Shown here piece by piece: positions 1 through 13,029 of a stretch of DNA of 64,000 nucleotides. The position numbers were made by a program, and so were the translations under genes. The first letter of the stretch is position 1. The number at the start of each line of letters is the position of its first letter. The stretch is from NCBI RefSeq assembly GCF_030253575.1, contig NC_080559.1:33785501-33849500 (forward strand), in the 5' to 3' direction. Source of the stretch: Rhododendron vialii. Its lineage: Eukaryota; Streptophyta; Magnoliopsida; Ericales; Ericaceae. The notes under the pieces were generated by a model. That model worked only from the letters and a program-made list of their open reading frames with translations, was not told the DNA's origin and ran no database searches.

Positions 1-765
1 GCCAATTGGTTTTGAGTTTGGATGCTTTAATATGGTATCAAAACTAGGCTTTCGGAGGCGTTTGGACTAGACTCTCTATCGTTGATAGTTGGTTCCCCTT
101 TGTTTGTCGTAGATGGTTGATCGTTGTCATATGTGGATGCTTTAACATGGTATCAAAACTAGGCTTTCGGAGGCGTTTGGACTAGACTCTCTATCGTTGA
201 TAGTTGGTTCCCCTTTGTTTGTCGTTGTTAAACTTGTCCCACATCGCTCATCTAAGCCACCCAAACTTGGTTAATAAAGTCTAGAGGTTACTCCACCTAT
301 TGTCAATTGGTTTTAGGTTGGAACCCTCCAAGAAATCTAACATGGTATCAGAGCTAGGTCTTGGGTGGCCTCATATCGTGTGGTCAAGTCTCCGTCGCCC
401 GAGTTAACTCATCAATTCATACCTCCACGTGCATCCGGGCTGCACATGAGGGGTCGCCCGAGTCAAATCTCTTATTTCTTCAATCCGTATCTCCACGTGC
501 ATCCAGGCTGCACGTGAGGGGGAGTGTTAGACTTGTCCCACATCGCTCATCTAAGCCACCCAAACTTGGTTAATAAAGTCTAGAGGTTACTCCACCTATT
601 GTCAATTGGTTTTAGGTTGGAACCCTCCAAGAAATCTAACAGTCGTAGATGGTTGATCGTTGTCATATGTGTTGAATCGTTTGTTTACCTCACCACGTGC
701 GAGTCAGGGGTTGCACGTGCGGGGGAGTGTTAGAGCTTGTCGGGTGGCCGTTGGATGCTTTAACA
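1..765 (+). mobile_element. Degenerate TRIM-like LTR element, outer copy with internal duplication
   Basis: Three sites end in a GATGCTTTAAYA-type motif: near 21-32, 136-147 and 754-765. The first two are followed at once by TGGTATCAAAACT, a diverged primer-binding site of the initiator-Met tRNA type. The third is preceded by a G-rich tract and TGTTAG at 728, as expected for a 3' LTR. Segments 21-135 and 136-225 plus 647-671 are direct copies of each other, so the internal region is duplicated in tandem. The second copy is interrupted by a second element at 226-641. No protein is encoded, as is normal for terminal-repeat retrotransposons in miniature. The left end is outside the window. The block lies upstream of visible NUDT19 exons and is probably intronic. 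Confidence 0.6.
226..641 (+). mobile_element. Intact TRIM retroelement with 117-bp LTRs and 5-bp target duplication
   Basis: Two nearly identical 117-bp terminal repeats lie at 226-342 and 525-641, each starting TGTTA and ending TAACA. Directly after the 5' LTR is TGGTATCAGAGC (343-354), complementary to the 3' end of initiator tRNA-Met. Directly before the 3' LTR is a purine-rich tract ending GTGAGGGGGAG. GTCGT occurs on both sides (221-225 and 642-646), a 5-bp target-site duplication. The uninterrupted target is visible at 95-130, where the neighbouring repeat copy lacks the insertion. The 182-bp interior has no coding capacity. A related solo LTR lies at 48873-48990. Confidence 0.92.
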
Positions 766-1571
766 GTGCCAACATGCAGATATGACTTACGTTCCTAGTC
801 TTCTACTCATCGGCCAAACAACATTTTGGATGAATATGATGGAAGATTAATACTGCATGTAAAACTAGTGCAATTAGCATTAACTTTTAAAAATAGCACA
901 ACATGACACTCAATATACCTTTCTTTCTCTAACCTATCGGAGTCAAGATTTTCATATCACCGCGTTAGAAGAAAGAAAATGTACACAAATCATTTGTTTA
1001 CCCAAAAAAAAAAAAAAGTAACTTAATGAGCTGCATGGGGTGGTAATGTTATGCTATGTATTTACTTTAGTGAAACTCCCCAAAGAAAGTGATTTTGCCT
1101 ATCATACCTTTTGGTATCCCCTCACCTTGCACCTTTTCTTTCTTTCCCTCACCCTTGATTCCTAGCCCGTGTCATGGAAGTGTGGTATTGCGTTTGTCTT
1201 CAACATTTTATTAGGAAAATTAGGAAATTTGATGAACCTTCTCAATGAAATTTCGGAATTTCGATGTAATTTGATTCCAATCCGGTTTTGAGGCTAGTTG
1301 ATTTTCATTTGCAGATTATGGAGTCTTAAAAGTCCATTAGCCTTCAAGTATCACATTCTTCTCTTTTTCAAACCTTTTCTTTGTGTGTGTGCGTGTACTA
1401 AAAAATATCTGGATTTGTTGGGGAAAAAATTTTCTTTTTGGAGATGTGGGTATTGCTCTTCATGGAATCTTTTCTTTTCTTTCTCGTGATGTTCTCAAAT
1501 TTTTACCTGTATAGTGGTTCTATTGCACCCTCTTCTATTCCACAACTTGTTGATGGTTTGACATTAATCAG
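766..1571. other. AT-rich sequence, probable NUDT19 intron
   Basis: No conserved coding segment is recognisable here. An oligo-A run lies near 1003-1016 and pyrimidine-rich stretches precede the splice acceptor ATCAG at 1567-1571. Family members have an N-terminal region of well over 100 residues before the first exon seen here, and none of it appears in this interval. The upstream exons are therefore probably to the left of the window. Confidence 0.5.
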
Positions 1572-3550
<1,979 letters not shown>

Positions 3551-3885
3551 TGGCAATCTGATAATGTGGCCTTTAATCCTTCTCGTTTCCTCTTTTTAAA
3601 GGAGGGCAAGGGGTGGTTTTGCTGTATTTTGCCATCACCAGTAGTATATATCCTATAATCCTCCAGAATGATGGAGCAACTCTCTCTCTCTCTCTGTGCG
3701 CGCGAGCGCGTAAGGGCCATAAAGCTGGTAGGCCATGTTTATTCATTCTTGTAATAAGTTTTTGGTGTTTTTGAACTGAATTCCTGAAATTGTGTTTTTT
3801 AGCTGAATTCCTGAAATAAGTAAATTGATGACAGATCAAAAGATGAGAGCTATGCACCCTTGATTGTTGTTTTGCCTATGTTATA
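3551..3885 (+). other. NUDT19 3' untranslated region and flank
   Basis: This is non-coding sequence after the NUDT19 stop. It contains a short (CT)n run at about 3681-3698 followed by alternating GC-rich purine-pyrimidine bases (TGTGCGCGCGAGCGCG). A partial direct repeat of GAATTCCTGAAAT occurs at 3779 and 3804. Reading frames here are low-complexity and not believable as genes. Confidence 0.5.
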
Positions 3886-4100
3886 TTCCTTCCGTCTCTA
3901 AATAAGTGTCCGACGCGCAAACCTAGGCTTTCAAAAAGATGCATTTGTTTCGTTAAAAAAATAAATTTTTTTTCACAAATCAATAGATAGTAATGAGTTT
4001 TATTAGATTGTGAAAAAAAATTAAATTTTTTAATGAAAAATATGCATATTTTGTAAGGTCTAATTTTGCGCGCCGAACACTTATTTAGAAACGGAGGGAG
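3886..4100. mobile_element. Stowaway-like MITE with TA target duplication
   Basis: The terminal inverted repeats are about 36 bp. The right end reads, on the reverse strand, CTCCCTCCGTTTCTAAATAA, and the left end carries the matching TTCCTTCCGTCTCTAAATAA with few mismatches. TA dinucleotides flank the element (3884-3885 and 4101-4102). At 215 bp, AT-rich and without coding capacity, it is a Tc1/mariner-derived MITE. Related elements lie at 39953-40154, 43471-43921 and 44080-44294. Confidence 0.85.
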
Positions 4101-5080
4101 TACGATATAAACTACAGTCTAGGGATGCACCGATACTGTTGTAGCTGCACATTTCAACTTGTATGTCACATCCCATTTCCCGAAAATTGTTGAGAAGTGT
4201 GTAAATTGATAAGATTCTTAACACTTGAATACTAATACATAACCTTCTTCGATAAACATATGTTCATTTATTCTTATCTTTCTGAACCCACCAAACCAAA
4301 GACGTGGGGTATGGATTGTGGATTTTTATAAAATGTGGAATGGAATGGATTTGACTCTGGTACCATGCAGAAACCTTATCACCAACTCAATGCCAATTCA
4401 TGTACTATTATTGTATATATTTCCACCACATGTTTTCTAATTTTATTTCATATAGTCCGGATCCAGTCAGGGATTCCGGATTGGGCTCTGGTGCGAACTT
4501 CTTTTCTCAGCCGTTGGATTGTGTTTTGAATGGTCGGGATCCGCAGATAGTTTGTTCGCGCGAACAAGGCTGGGAGCCGTGTCCCGCACCAAAGCCTCCA
4601 TCCGGGATCCCTTAAGGGATCTAGAGTGTTATTTCATAAGTTTGAACTTCTATTTACCTATCCAAAAAGTAAAAGGTATCAACTCTTATACCTACTATCC
4701 CAACAACCAATCAGTATACACGAGTGAAATAGGTATTTCTTCGAGTTTCTATAACTAATCCATCTCAGCACGGTCTTTAATAAATTTTCTCTCTAATTAT
4801 TACTCTTATTTTTCTATCTATTATCTATTTTCACTCATTATTCCAACATCCTCACTCAAAATTCAAACCAAACAAAGTCATTTTGTAGTCCTCAAACAAA
4901 AATACACAATGTAATAGAGGGTGAATAGGTAATAGAAATAAACATCTGGGGCCACGAAAGAATTACACAAAAAATCGGACACTTCACTGCAAAAACACCC
5001 ATCAAAAGTGCTACACACAACGGTTGTGTAAAACATAACACACAACCAATCTCTAGCCGTCCATTGTTGTAATAAATGAA
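4101..5080. other. Intergenic sequence between NUDT19 and the CCCH gene
   Basis: No gene is seen. A GC-richer patch at 4450-4620 has repeated GGATCC/GGGATC motifs and a local palindrome TTCGCGCGAA (4554-4563). It may be the relic of a small inverted-repeat transposon. The remainder is AT-rich. Confidence 0.4.
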
Positions 5081-5576
5081 GGGTAAACTATAGTTAACCC
5101 CCTCTAACTAAGCTTCAAGTGCACTTTGCCCCCTCTAACTTTTTGTTTTGACACTCAATCCCCTCTAACTAACTGAAATTCAAACGGTCATAACTTCTTT
5201 GTCTGAAATCGAAAACATGCAAATTGTATATCGATTTTGAGGTCTTGAAGTCAAGTTTCTAAGGACACCAAAATCATATCACGATTCAATGCACAAAGAA
5301 AGTTATGATCAAAACGGTCTTTCTGTCTACCAGCCTTTACTCTTTTGATCATAACTTTCTGTGTGCTTTGAATCATGATGTGATTTTGGTGTCATTAGAA
5401 AGCTGACTTCAAGACCTCGAAATTGATATAGAATTTGCATGTTTTCGATTTCAGACAAAGAAGTTATGACCGTTTGAATTTCAGTTAGTTAGAGGGGGTT
5501 AAATGCCAAAAAAAGAAGTTAAAGGGAACAAAGTGCACGCAAGGCTTAGTTAGAGGGGGTTAACTATAGTTTACCC
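5081..5576. mobile_element. Palindromic MULE-derived MITE, 9-bp target duplication
   Basis: The 496-bp element is an inverted repeat over almost its whole length. It begins GGGTAAACTATAGTTAACCC and ends with the reverse complement. Internal arms around GATCATAACTTTCT also pair, leaving a short loop near 5330-5340. ATAAATGAA is present on both sides (5072-5080 and 5577-5585), a perfect 9-bp duplication typical of Mutator-like elements. A sister copy lies at 50356-50884. It ends 195 bp before the CCCH start codon, so it lies in that gene's promoter region. A transcript through it could form a hairpin of about 240 bp per arm. Confidence 0.9.
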
Positions 5577-5634
5577 ATAAATGAAGAACCCCGTACCCGT
5601 ACCCCGTGAACAGTAATAAAACCCCAAAATGGAA

Positions 5635-5670
<36 letters not shown>

Positions 5671-5770
5671 GTGCCTGCAACGTAACTGGTGAGTGATGAT
5701 ACGATCTCCCTTCGCCTCTCTCTCTAGAATTTCGATACGCACGGGGCGTCTCTCCCTCTCTCTCTAAAAA
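5577..5770 (+). promoter_or_regulatory. CCCH gene promoter/5' leader with (CT)n tract
   Basis: This is the short interval between the MULE element and the CCCH ATG. It carries a pyrimidine tract at 5635-5671 (mostly CT repeats) and a second CT-rich run at 5718-5766 that reaches to within a few bases of the start codon. Plant core promoters and 5' leaders often carry such Y-patches. No convincing TATA box is visible. The exact transcription start cannot be read from sequence. Confidence 0.5.
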
Positions 5771-8700
5771 ATGGACGAAGAACTACAGAAGCGAAACACC
5801 GACTGCGTCTACTTCTTGGCTTCTCCCCTCACCTGCAAGAAGGTCCTTCTCGGCTTCCACGATTTTTTTGTTTTTCTTTTTCAACTTGATTCAAAAAAAT
5901 TTTTTTTTTTCAATTAGTACGCTGTTCGTCTGTTCCAGCAATTGCCAATTATCTAGGGTTTTTGTTTTGTATATTGCAACGTATTATAGCGCGTAAGGAT
6001 GTTTTCCGTATTGCAGTTTTCTTGTTTCGCCGTTGTTTATTTTAAGGTTCTTTTTGGTGATCATAGATTTGCGATTTGGCGAAAATGCAGCTTTTTTTAT
6101 TTTTGTCGATTTATCTGATTAATGGCCGTTGTATTGTGTCAATCAGTAAAAGTTGCCAGAGAGAGATCCATGTACTTGGAAGAAACAACGACAATCTTGT
6201 TTGGTGCCAGTTTATATCTATGTAAATCTACAATATTTTGTATCTTCAGGTTTTCAATGTAGATTTTGAGTTTCGTTCTTTAGTTTCCTTATGTGATTTA
6301 GGTTTCTTGTAAAACATTGTCTTGAGTTAGTACTGTAGCGTTTCTATCATAACTCAAATATCTATTTAGTGGAATACTGTAATATGATATATCATGGGGC
6401 TGCGCCATTTTCCGAACACAAATGGAAGAATTCTTACGACTGAGAAAACGATACGTGGGTAAAATGCACTTTAGCTGTTTTCAACTAGAATAAGATCGGT
6501 TGACGTACGTCTGTATCCACATGTGGTATTAGGGAAAAAATTATTGGCCATACTGCTGTTTGTAATGGCTATGCATGTGTATTAAACTTGGTGAATTCAA
6601 GAGCTTTTATGTTGGTGAGGGGGTTGGATGTTTTAGTGAATCTTTACCTTTGCAGGGGATTGAATGTGAGTATCGACATAGTGAGATTGCGAGGCTCAAC
6701 CCAAGAGATTGCTGGTACTGGTTAGCTGGGAGCTGTCTGAATCCTTCTTGTGCTTTTCGACACCCTGTAAGCTCTTATTACCTTTGGATTGTTATGTTCT
6801 CTTTAAATCTTGGTTGTGCTCTTCAGGATTAAATATGAGTCCTGTCTCTTTGTCTTTGTCTTTGATTTGCAACATTGTGTGTGAGTTTTAATTGCCTATG
6901 GGAAGTGGTTCAGGTAGCTCAGATGGCTTGAGCAAAGGACTGAATTATTCCACTTCTAAGCAGGGGAAGGGTCCAAGGACACATAGCCCGGAGCGACCCT
7001 ATTTATAGAAACTTGTAAAATACAGCTAAACTATCAGTGCCCTATCAAATATTAGTTGTGGACACTGAACAGGATCCTTCGAAGATCCAGCAACAAGCTC
7101 AACATGATCACATGAGGCATTGAGGCATGACGGAAAAACTTCCTGAGCTTCATTGCGAGTCTGTGACCAACCTTAGGAGTCCACACTGGGACAGCCCTTA
7201 CTGCATAATACAAAAAGTTCCCAAACTACCTTGGCCTAACCCACAGGCCCACTCTTAAGATTTAGATATCAGCTCATGCTACTCCAGACTTGCTGGCAAA
7301 TTGGGCTATGCAAAAGAAGACGATTGACATGAATGCAACATCAATCCATCATGAAACCAAACCAAACCAATCCAAACTAAGCCATACGGCCCAATCAATT
7401 GTGGTCTACTACTAAACACCTGTTGTTAAGATGGCCTAAAAAGATGTGGTTCATTCCAAAAAAATGCCTCCTTGAAAGGAGCTTCCGATCTCTGAATTCA
7501 TTTCCATCCCAACTATGCGCATCCGAACAAAGATTATTTAATAAGAAGCCACCTAAAACTGAGTCACTTGTAGAAGATTTCCGCTAAAATCTGCAATCCT
7601 TTCTGATTGATGAGCACCCAATGAAAAGAAAAGCATGGATGTCAATTCCAAATCCAGCAAATGTCTCCTATACACGGGAGTCAAAACCAGCAACCGATTC
7701 TGTGGAATGTCTTTCTGTCTCTCCAGTTTATTTACTTTCTCTTGTTGTCTTGGTTTCTTAGACTTTTATACTTGTCATCTAGTGACTGTACTTGAAAAGA
7801 TGTAAATTACTTGTCTAAGTAATGAGACAGTTACACCAAGGGAACATCAAAACTAGGTAAAAATCTGTGTTCACATTAAAACAGGACATTATATGGACAT
7901 GATCCTGTGGACAATGGACAATGGGCCACCGGGACTGCATCTACAAGTCCACCCTTTTAATCTTGTCTATAGTCATTCATCTAGGATTGATGAACATCAT
8001 CTGAACTGAACTTATTCTTGCTCCTTTTCTTCTTCTTTCCCCTACAGCCTTTAGATGTGCATACCGAGGCGTCATCTGAATCTGCTCCTCCCCAAAATCA
8101 GTCGGCTGCACCCGTGAACAAGTTAAACACCCCATGCTTTTTTTATTTCAATGGTTTTTGCAACAAAGGTGATAGATGCCCTTTTCTACATGGACCATAT
8201 GAAGATGGTACGCCTGCTTTGAAATCCTCAAAGACAGCTTCTGCAGTCACTGGTGCGCCTCCCCTGGAAAATAAGACATCTGCGGTAAGTGATGCCAGAT
8301 CTGCACCAGTAGAAACACTTCCTAATCCATCTGAAGCTGCTTCTATGAGAGCAGCAGAACTACAGATTAAGCCTAAACCAGATGTCCACTTATCTGCTCA
8401 TACTAACATCGAGGATCAAAGTGCTTCTCCTGATATATCCGCATCTGAGTGTGAAGAAGCTCCGGTAGTTAGGCCAGAAATGCTGTTTCTAGGGACAGAT
8501 TTAGTAAGAAGCAGATCTCTTGTATGCACTGATCAGAGCTCAGAAGAGGACGCAGTTGATGGTCTTTTAGAGAGAGAGGACTGGTTAGAATCGTCTCCTG
8601 GTTTTGATGTTCTCGTGGATGATGATAGATTACTGAACTTGGGCTATGAAGAGGATCCGGAATACTTACTTTCCATTGATAGGGATGCAGGGGCGCTAAA

Positions 8701-9475
8701 TGGTCATTTCTCGGGGTATGATTATGAAGACCCAGTTGAGAATGATCCTATGTATCCTGACACACACTTGTTTTACGAGAAAGAGAGATGTGATTCCTCT
8801 GATCAATTTGATCATAGGGAGAGATTTGACTTCATCAGAGAATTTCAAGGGCGTTCAAGGGACAGAATGTCGGAGCCAATTTTGCCCTGGAAGAGGAAAT
8901 CATTTCCTGCGAATTTGGGAATTGATGACCAAAGAGGTGGGGATCTCCGAAACCATCTTAAGAAACGTCGTAGGGTCATTGATGGTCAACATGGGACACA
9001 TTTCTCAAAAAGGAACAATACTTCTTTTCTGGCTGATGGAATCCGAGAAAGGCCTCGAAGACTTGGAAATCCGCCGTGGCTTTTTGGGAGAATGAACTCC
9101 GAAGTGCATAGTGACAGAGTTGGATCATTTAGCAAGCATGGGAATTTGTTTCGTCCAAACAGGCCCAGACAGCCATACGTGGAAAAAAGGCAGCCTAGAC
9201 AGAAGTTTCTTTCATCCGAAGTCTCTGGAGAACTAGTTTCAAGGAAGAAGAGATCTACCAAGGAGAAGTCTAATGTGTTTTCTGGGCCGAAAACTCTTGA
9301 AGAAATCAAAGAAGAGAAGAGAAAAGCCAAAGAGAATGGGAATTCTTCCGGCAGGCCCAGGAATTCAAGCAGAACTATATTAGAAGAGTTTCAGGGTCCT
9401 AAACCCCTGAGTGAAATCCTGAAGGAAAGAAAGAAGCTGGGTTCTGTAATTGATGCCAGTAATTACAGCAGCTAA
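5771..9475 (+). CDS. Three-finger CCCH zinc-finger protein, intact parent gene
   Basis: Three exons join in frame: 5771-5842, 6656-6766 and 8048-9475 (TAA), giving 536 residues. Finger 1 is C12-x9-C22-x5-C28-x3-H32, split by intron 1. Finger 2 is C43-x7-C51-x4-C56-x3-H60. Finger 3 is C91-x7-C99-x5-C105-x3-H109. An acidic, disordered middle and a basic C-terminal third follow, with a KKRRR nuclear-localisation-type cluster at 366-370. Two similar motifs near the end, PKTLEEIKEEKRK (about 475) and PKPLSEILKERKK (about 512), look like an internal repeat. The N-terminal triple finger resembles plant CCCH proteins of the C3H17/C3H32/C3H34 type and animal ZC3H11A, which act in nuclear RNA binding or mRNA export; that role is inferred here. 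The gene is the source of the broken copies at 14.8-38 kb. Confidence 0.92.
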
Positions 9476-10164
9476 GCTACTTGAGTATTAGGAATCCAAG
9501 TCGAATCATGGTCATCAAATCAACAGCTTTACAAAGTTGACGCCGATAAACAAGTATTTGCTGCTTCCAGATGAAGGTCACGACCATTTCTGAAAATTTT
9601 GAATTTTTTGAGATTTCGTTTTAGCTTCAAGAAATTACTGAGTTAGCATTACTAGTGCGAGATATTTGTTGTTTCCTGATGTATAGCAAGATTCGTTAGG
9701 GACTTCAATGCCTTCTCTCTGTTGTAATCATGTTCTTGAGACAATCTTGAGCTTGTTTTGCTGTATGGATTTGGTCATTGATACTTGTGTTATGGTTGAA
9801 AAAGTTGCTTGAGAAATCCATGCATGTTACTTTTACCAACTCAGCATGTTATGCTGACATAGCGGTCACGGCCATTTCGGATAGCGGTCACGACCATTTT
9901 GGATAATAATCGCGCAAGATTGGTGGGGCCGATACAACACACCTTATTTGTTATGGCTAATTATTTGATTTTGGAGCTCAAGATTAGTTACACTAACAAG
10001 TGAAAAACTAGAAAAAAGAGCTCTTGTTAGATGCTCAGACAAGAAGGGAAGGATCCAATTTGCATCTTAGTTGCTCAATTGGTTCAAATTTTAGCTAAGA
10101 TCTTTATTTCCAAAGCATGAAAAAGGCCAGTCATACAAAATAATTGGATGAGATAGAACTGCAA
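9476..10164 (+). other. 3' untranslated region and flank of the CCCH gene
   Basis: This stretch follows the CCCH stop and recurs after three of the relic copies, near 21883-22540, 28589-29900 (interrupted by a MULE) and 37936-38400. A short local duplication is visible at 9862-9902, with two versions of 'cggtcacgaccatttyggata'. Its presence with the exon-3 copies shows that genomic DNA, not a spliced transcript, was duplicated. Confidence 0.75.
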
Positions 10165-10524
10165 TAGGAGGTTTTTTTTTTTTTTTTGACGAACAAGATC
10201 ATCCCCATTAGAATAAACATTCCAATCATAGCTGCTCTAGCTACATCATGAGCAGGCTTATTATCCATTCTTGGTACCTTTTTTAAAATCGGCAAAAGAA
10301 GAGTATATATTAATAGCAAGAAGAGATAGGAATTACAAAAAAGAAGTGTGATGATAGAACCACAACCGAAGCCAAAGAAAAATGTTCAAAATGGCATCTG
10401 AAACATGGAGCCATTAACACGAAGAGAAAAACAAGAAGCCCAAGCCAACTGATGTCTTTGAGAGCACTAACGTCATCAAAAGTAGCAGCACTATGAATTG
10501 ACTCACCAACATCCAATTTACTTG

Positions 10525-10850
10525 AAGCAGCAGCAGCAGCAGCATCAGCAATTGGAACTAGGATTCCTCATAGAAATTGCTGGGAAATGGGAATTGACAC
10601 ACCGACAGCTCATGGAAATGGAACAGCAAATTTACTTGGAGCAGCAGCAAAGCAATTGGAACCAGAATTTTTATCATACAAATTGCAGTAGGAGCATATG
10701 GAATTGGAACGTCATCAGTTGACGGAACAGAAAATTTACAAGGAGCAGCAGCAGCGATTGGAACGAGGATTTATCATACAAATTGCAGTAGCAGCAGATG
10801 GAATTGGAACGTCATCAGCTAGTGGACTTTGAGCAGCAGCAGCAACAGTT
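10525..10850. repeat. CAG-rich imperfect minisatellite inside LINE sequence
   Basis: Runs of (CAG)3-6 alternate with 'caattggaacnag' and 'tacaaattgcagtag' segments in about three imperfect units of roughly 90-110 bp. On the plus strand one frame is Gln-rich, but stop codons interrupt it and no start or splice context supports a gene. A shorter version with fewer units is at 23080-23240, so repeat number has changed since duplication. Confidence 0.65.
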
Positions 10851-11627
10851 GGGTTTCACTTCCAATGATTTGAACGTAGTAGCTTGCAAGGACTTGATCT
10901 TCCCCCAATAGAGCACGAACTGAATACAGGCCAGTTAAAAGTGGTATCAAAGAAGAAATCTCCCCATTCTACCACTTGAGATCACAGAAGATGGGCCTAA
11001 AATAACTTGATCAAGCAAATCACCACCAGCAACTGAGCATAATGGAAGACTGAGAATAAAAGAAGCGAACTAGGAGAAATCTGGAACAGAGATATTGCTT
11101 AGAGATGATTTAACCTCCATATCATTGATTTCATCTTCAGAATACGGCTTCAAACGAGAATGATACTAAGAACCCCAACTGACAACCAAAATGCCATCAT
11201 ACAAGTTACAGCCCCTGCCTCGAAACACAGAGTAGATAGCTTGGAATTTCAATAGCACATGTTTAAACACGATCAAGCGAGAAAGCAAAGGATGAAAGGG
11301 GTGCCTTCCAGTTACTCTACCTGGATTGAACTCGATCCAAGACACGTGAAAAATAAACTCCCCTTACTTTGAGTGAGATCTAAATTGGACCCCAAGTAAA
11401 TGCCAGGATTTGCCACACAATAAACTCCAAAGATCGCTATGCATCATAATTTTGGACTCACAAAAAATTCAAATTTTGAAAAGTTAACGCGTTGGCCTGC
11501 TTGTTGACATTATGAATCAAGGAACCATTTTAAAGATCAGGAATGATCAATATAACAGTACTTTAGCAATGCAATGAAAGTCAGCCTCCTCCCGGTTTAT
11601 ATCATCTTTACCATGCATCTTTTGCTT

Positions 11628-12005
11628 CTATTGCCTGTAATCTTGAACAAGTATGCCAATTTCTATAGCTGAAGCAAAGGATCTTGAACGATTTTCCATA
11701 GACAACAACTGAAAATGAAACAGTTTAATACATTGCTTAATCCAGTTGACCCAAGTCTGACTGAAGCCCATTGTTCTCAGCATATTGAGCAAATACTCCC
11801 AGCTAACTCTATCATAGGCCTTGTTCATGTCAAGTTTAAGACCAAAAAAGGATTTCCTGCCTTTAGCCTTCTTCTGAATAAACTCTAACGTTTCATGAGC
11901 AATGGGTGTTGTTTCGAAGGGTTGCATTAGGACTGGTTCAAGATAAGATACATCAACTCTAACATGACATACAATTGCTGGCATGAGAGGAACCGTAATT
12001 TTCAT
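11628..12005 (-). pseudogene. L1-type LINE reverse-transcriptase fragment
   Basis: The minus strand carries the plant L1 reverse-transcriptase segment GLKLDMNKAYDRVSWEYL followed by a 'MLRTMGF..TWVNWIKQCI' stretch, which includes the conserved catalytic-A region (DMNKAYDRV). The sequence then runs into unrelated residues. The palm motif with the DD pair is absent, and the upstream part is frameshifted. It is homologous to the longer copy at 31795-32379. A non-functional relic. Confidence 0.85.
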
Positions 12006-12629
12006 TGAATGCCGACAAACCTTTATCAGAGAAAATACATGGAAAGTTAATCTATTTTAAAATCGACAAAAATCAATTTGCTAACGGGAAAAAGGGTAAA
12101 TCATCCAACGGGAAAATGAAAGGAAAACTACAGCTCTAGGCAAAATTAACAGTAGTTTATCAATGCAACGAAAGTCAGCCTCCTCCCAGTTTATATTATC
12201 TTTATCCTGCTCTCCCAAAGCATCCTCTTGACTGTTTGACTCATTTACCCTGCATCTTTTGATTCTATTGTCTGTAATAACATGACAAATGCATATAGGA
12301 AAGGCCAGGCAAATCACAAGAATGCCAATCTCTATAACCATAGAGGATAGACAATAGCTAATGATCACCAATTTAGAGAGATTTGTTGTCCGGTGGCTCC
12401 TGCTGCTTATAAAAGTTGTCTGTGAAATGTGCAAGCAAATTGGTTCAATGAAGTTAAACTTACTGCATTATGTAAGGTTCTATATCAACAGAAAATGATA
12501 CCACATACTTATGAATACGTACTTTTCGCTAATTGAGGAAAAGGGAAAATTGTCTCGAGTCCGAGCAGACAACAGACATACAAATACTTTCAGGAAAAAA
12601 ATTGGACAAACTCAAGACCATGGGTGATA

Positions 12630-12870
12630 AATGAGCTGAACGAGCCAAGCAAGAAGTTGATCATGTTTGGTTTGAAAGCTAAACGAGCTTCAAAAATATG
12701 TTCGAGCTTAGCTTGTTTATGAGACGAGCTAATCTTGAAGGTGCTTTAATCAAGCAAAACACAAGCTGATCTCAACTAGTTTCACGTATCATAAGCCGAA
12801 TGAGCCGAGTAGTATCTTGTTCGAGCTTTTGAGACTTTAACGAGCTTCAAAAAGTGAAGCTTTACTCTCC
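12630..12870. repeat. Dispersed CGAGCTT-rich repeat
   Basis: The stretch is built from repeated AGCTTGTTT, CGAGCTT and GAGCCGA words on both strands. This composition is common in non-autonomous plant DNA transposons. A clear copy occurs at 33140-33360 with the same flanks. The equivalent position in the 24-kb copy (about 24020-24040) lacks it, so it was probably deleted there. I could not find exact termini. Confidence 0.5.
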
Positions 12871-13029
12871 CTTTTTTCTTTTGTAATTGTTTTAGTTCAT
12901 ATTAATTATTTAGGCAGAAGGAAAACTGGAAGTTCACACAAAAAGGGCATCTTCAAGGGATGAAGTCCAAACTGAAAGCAATCAATCCCATTCTAAGAAC
13001 CTAATAAATATCTAGCAAAAACACACAAA

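Larger units (their letters stand above)
10165..12600 (-). mobile_element. Nested, internally deleted LINE fragments (minus strand)
   Basis: A poly-T run at about 10171-10187 marks an A-tailed 3' end on the minus strand. A second LINE-type tail, ending in an A-rich tract after an AATATATACTCTTC-like stretch, is seen in reverse complement at 10275-10330. Between about 11628 and 12005 the minus strand encodes part of a reverse transcriptase. The interior is much shorter than the related copy at 29900-32560, so this LINE has lost the region for the fingers-to-RNase-H part. The block is copied at 22540-24000. Confidence 0.75.

Noticed and set aside
6905..7000. tRNA-like 'ggtagctcagatggcttgagc' in CCCH intron 2
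   Set aside because: Resembles a tRNA 5' half or A box, but no matching acceptor stem or T-arm with GGTTCGA is present. Possibly an old SINE; not enough to call.
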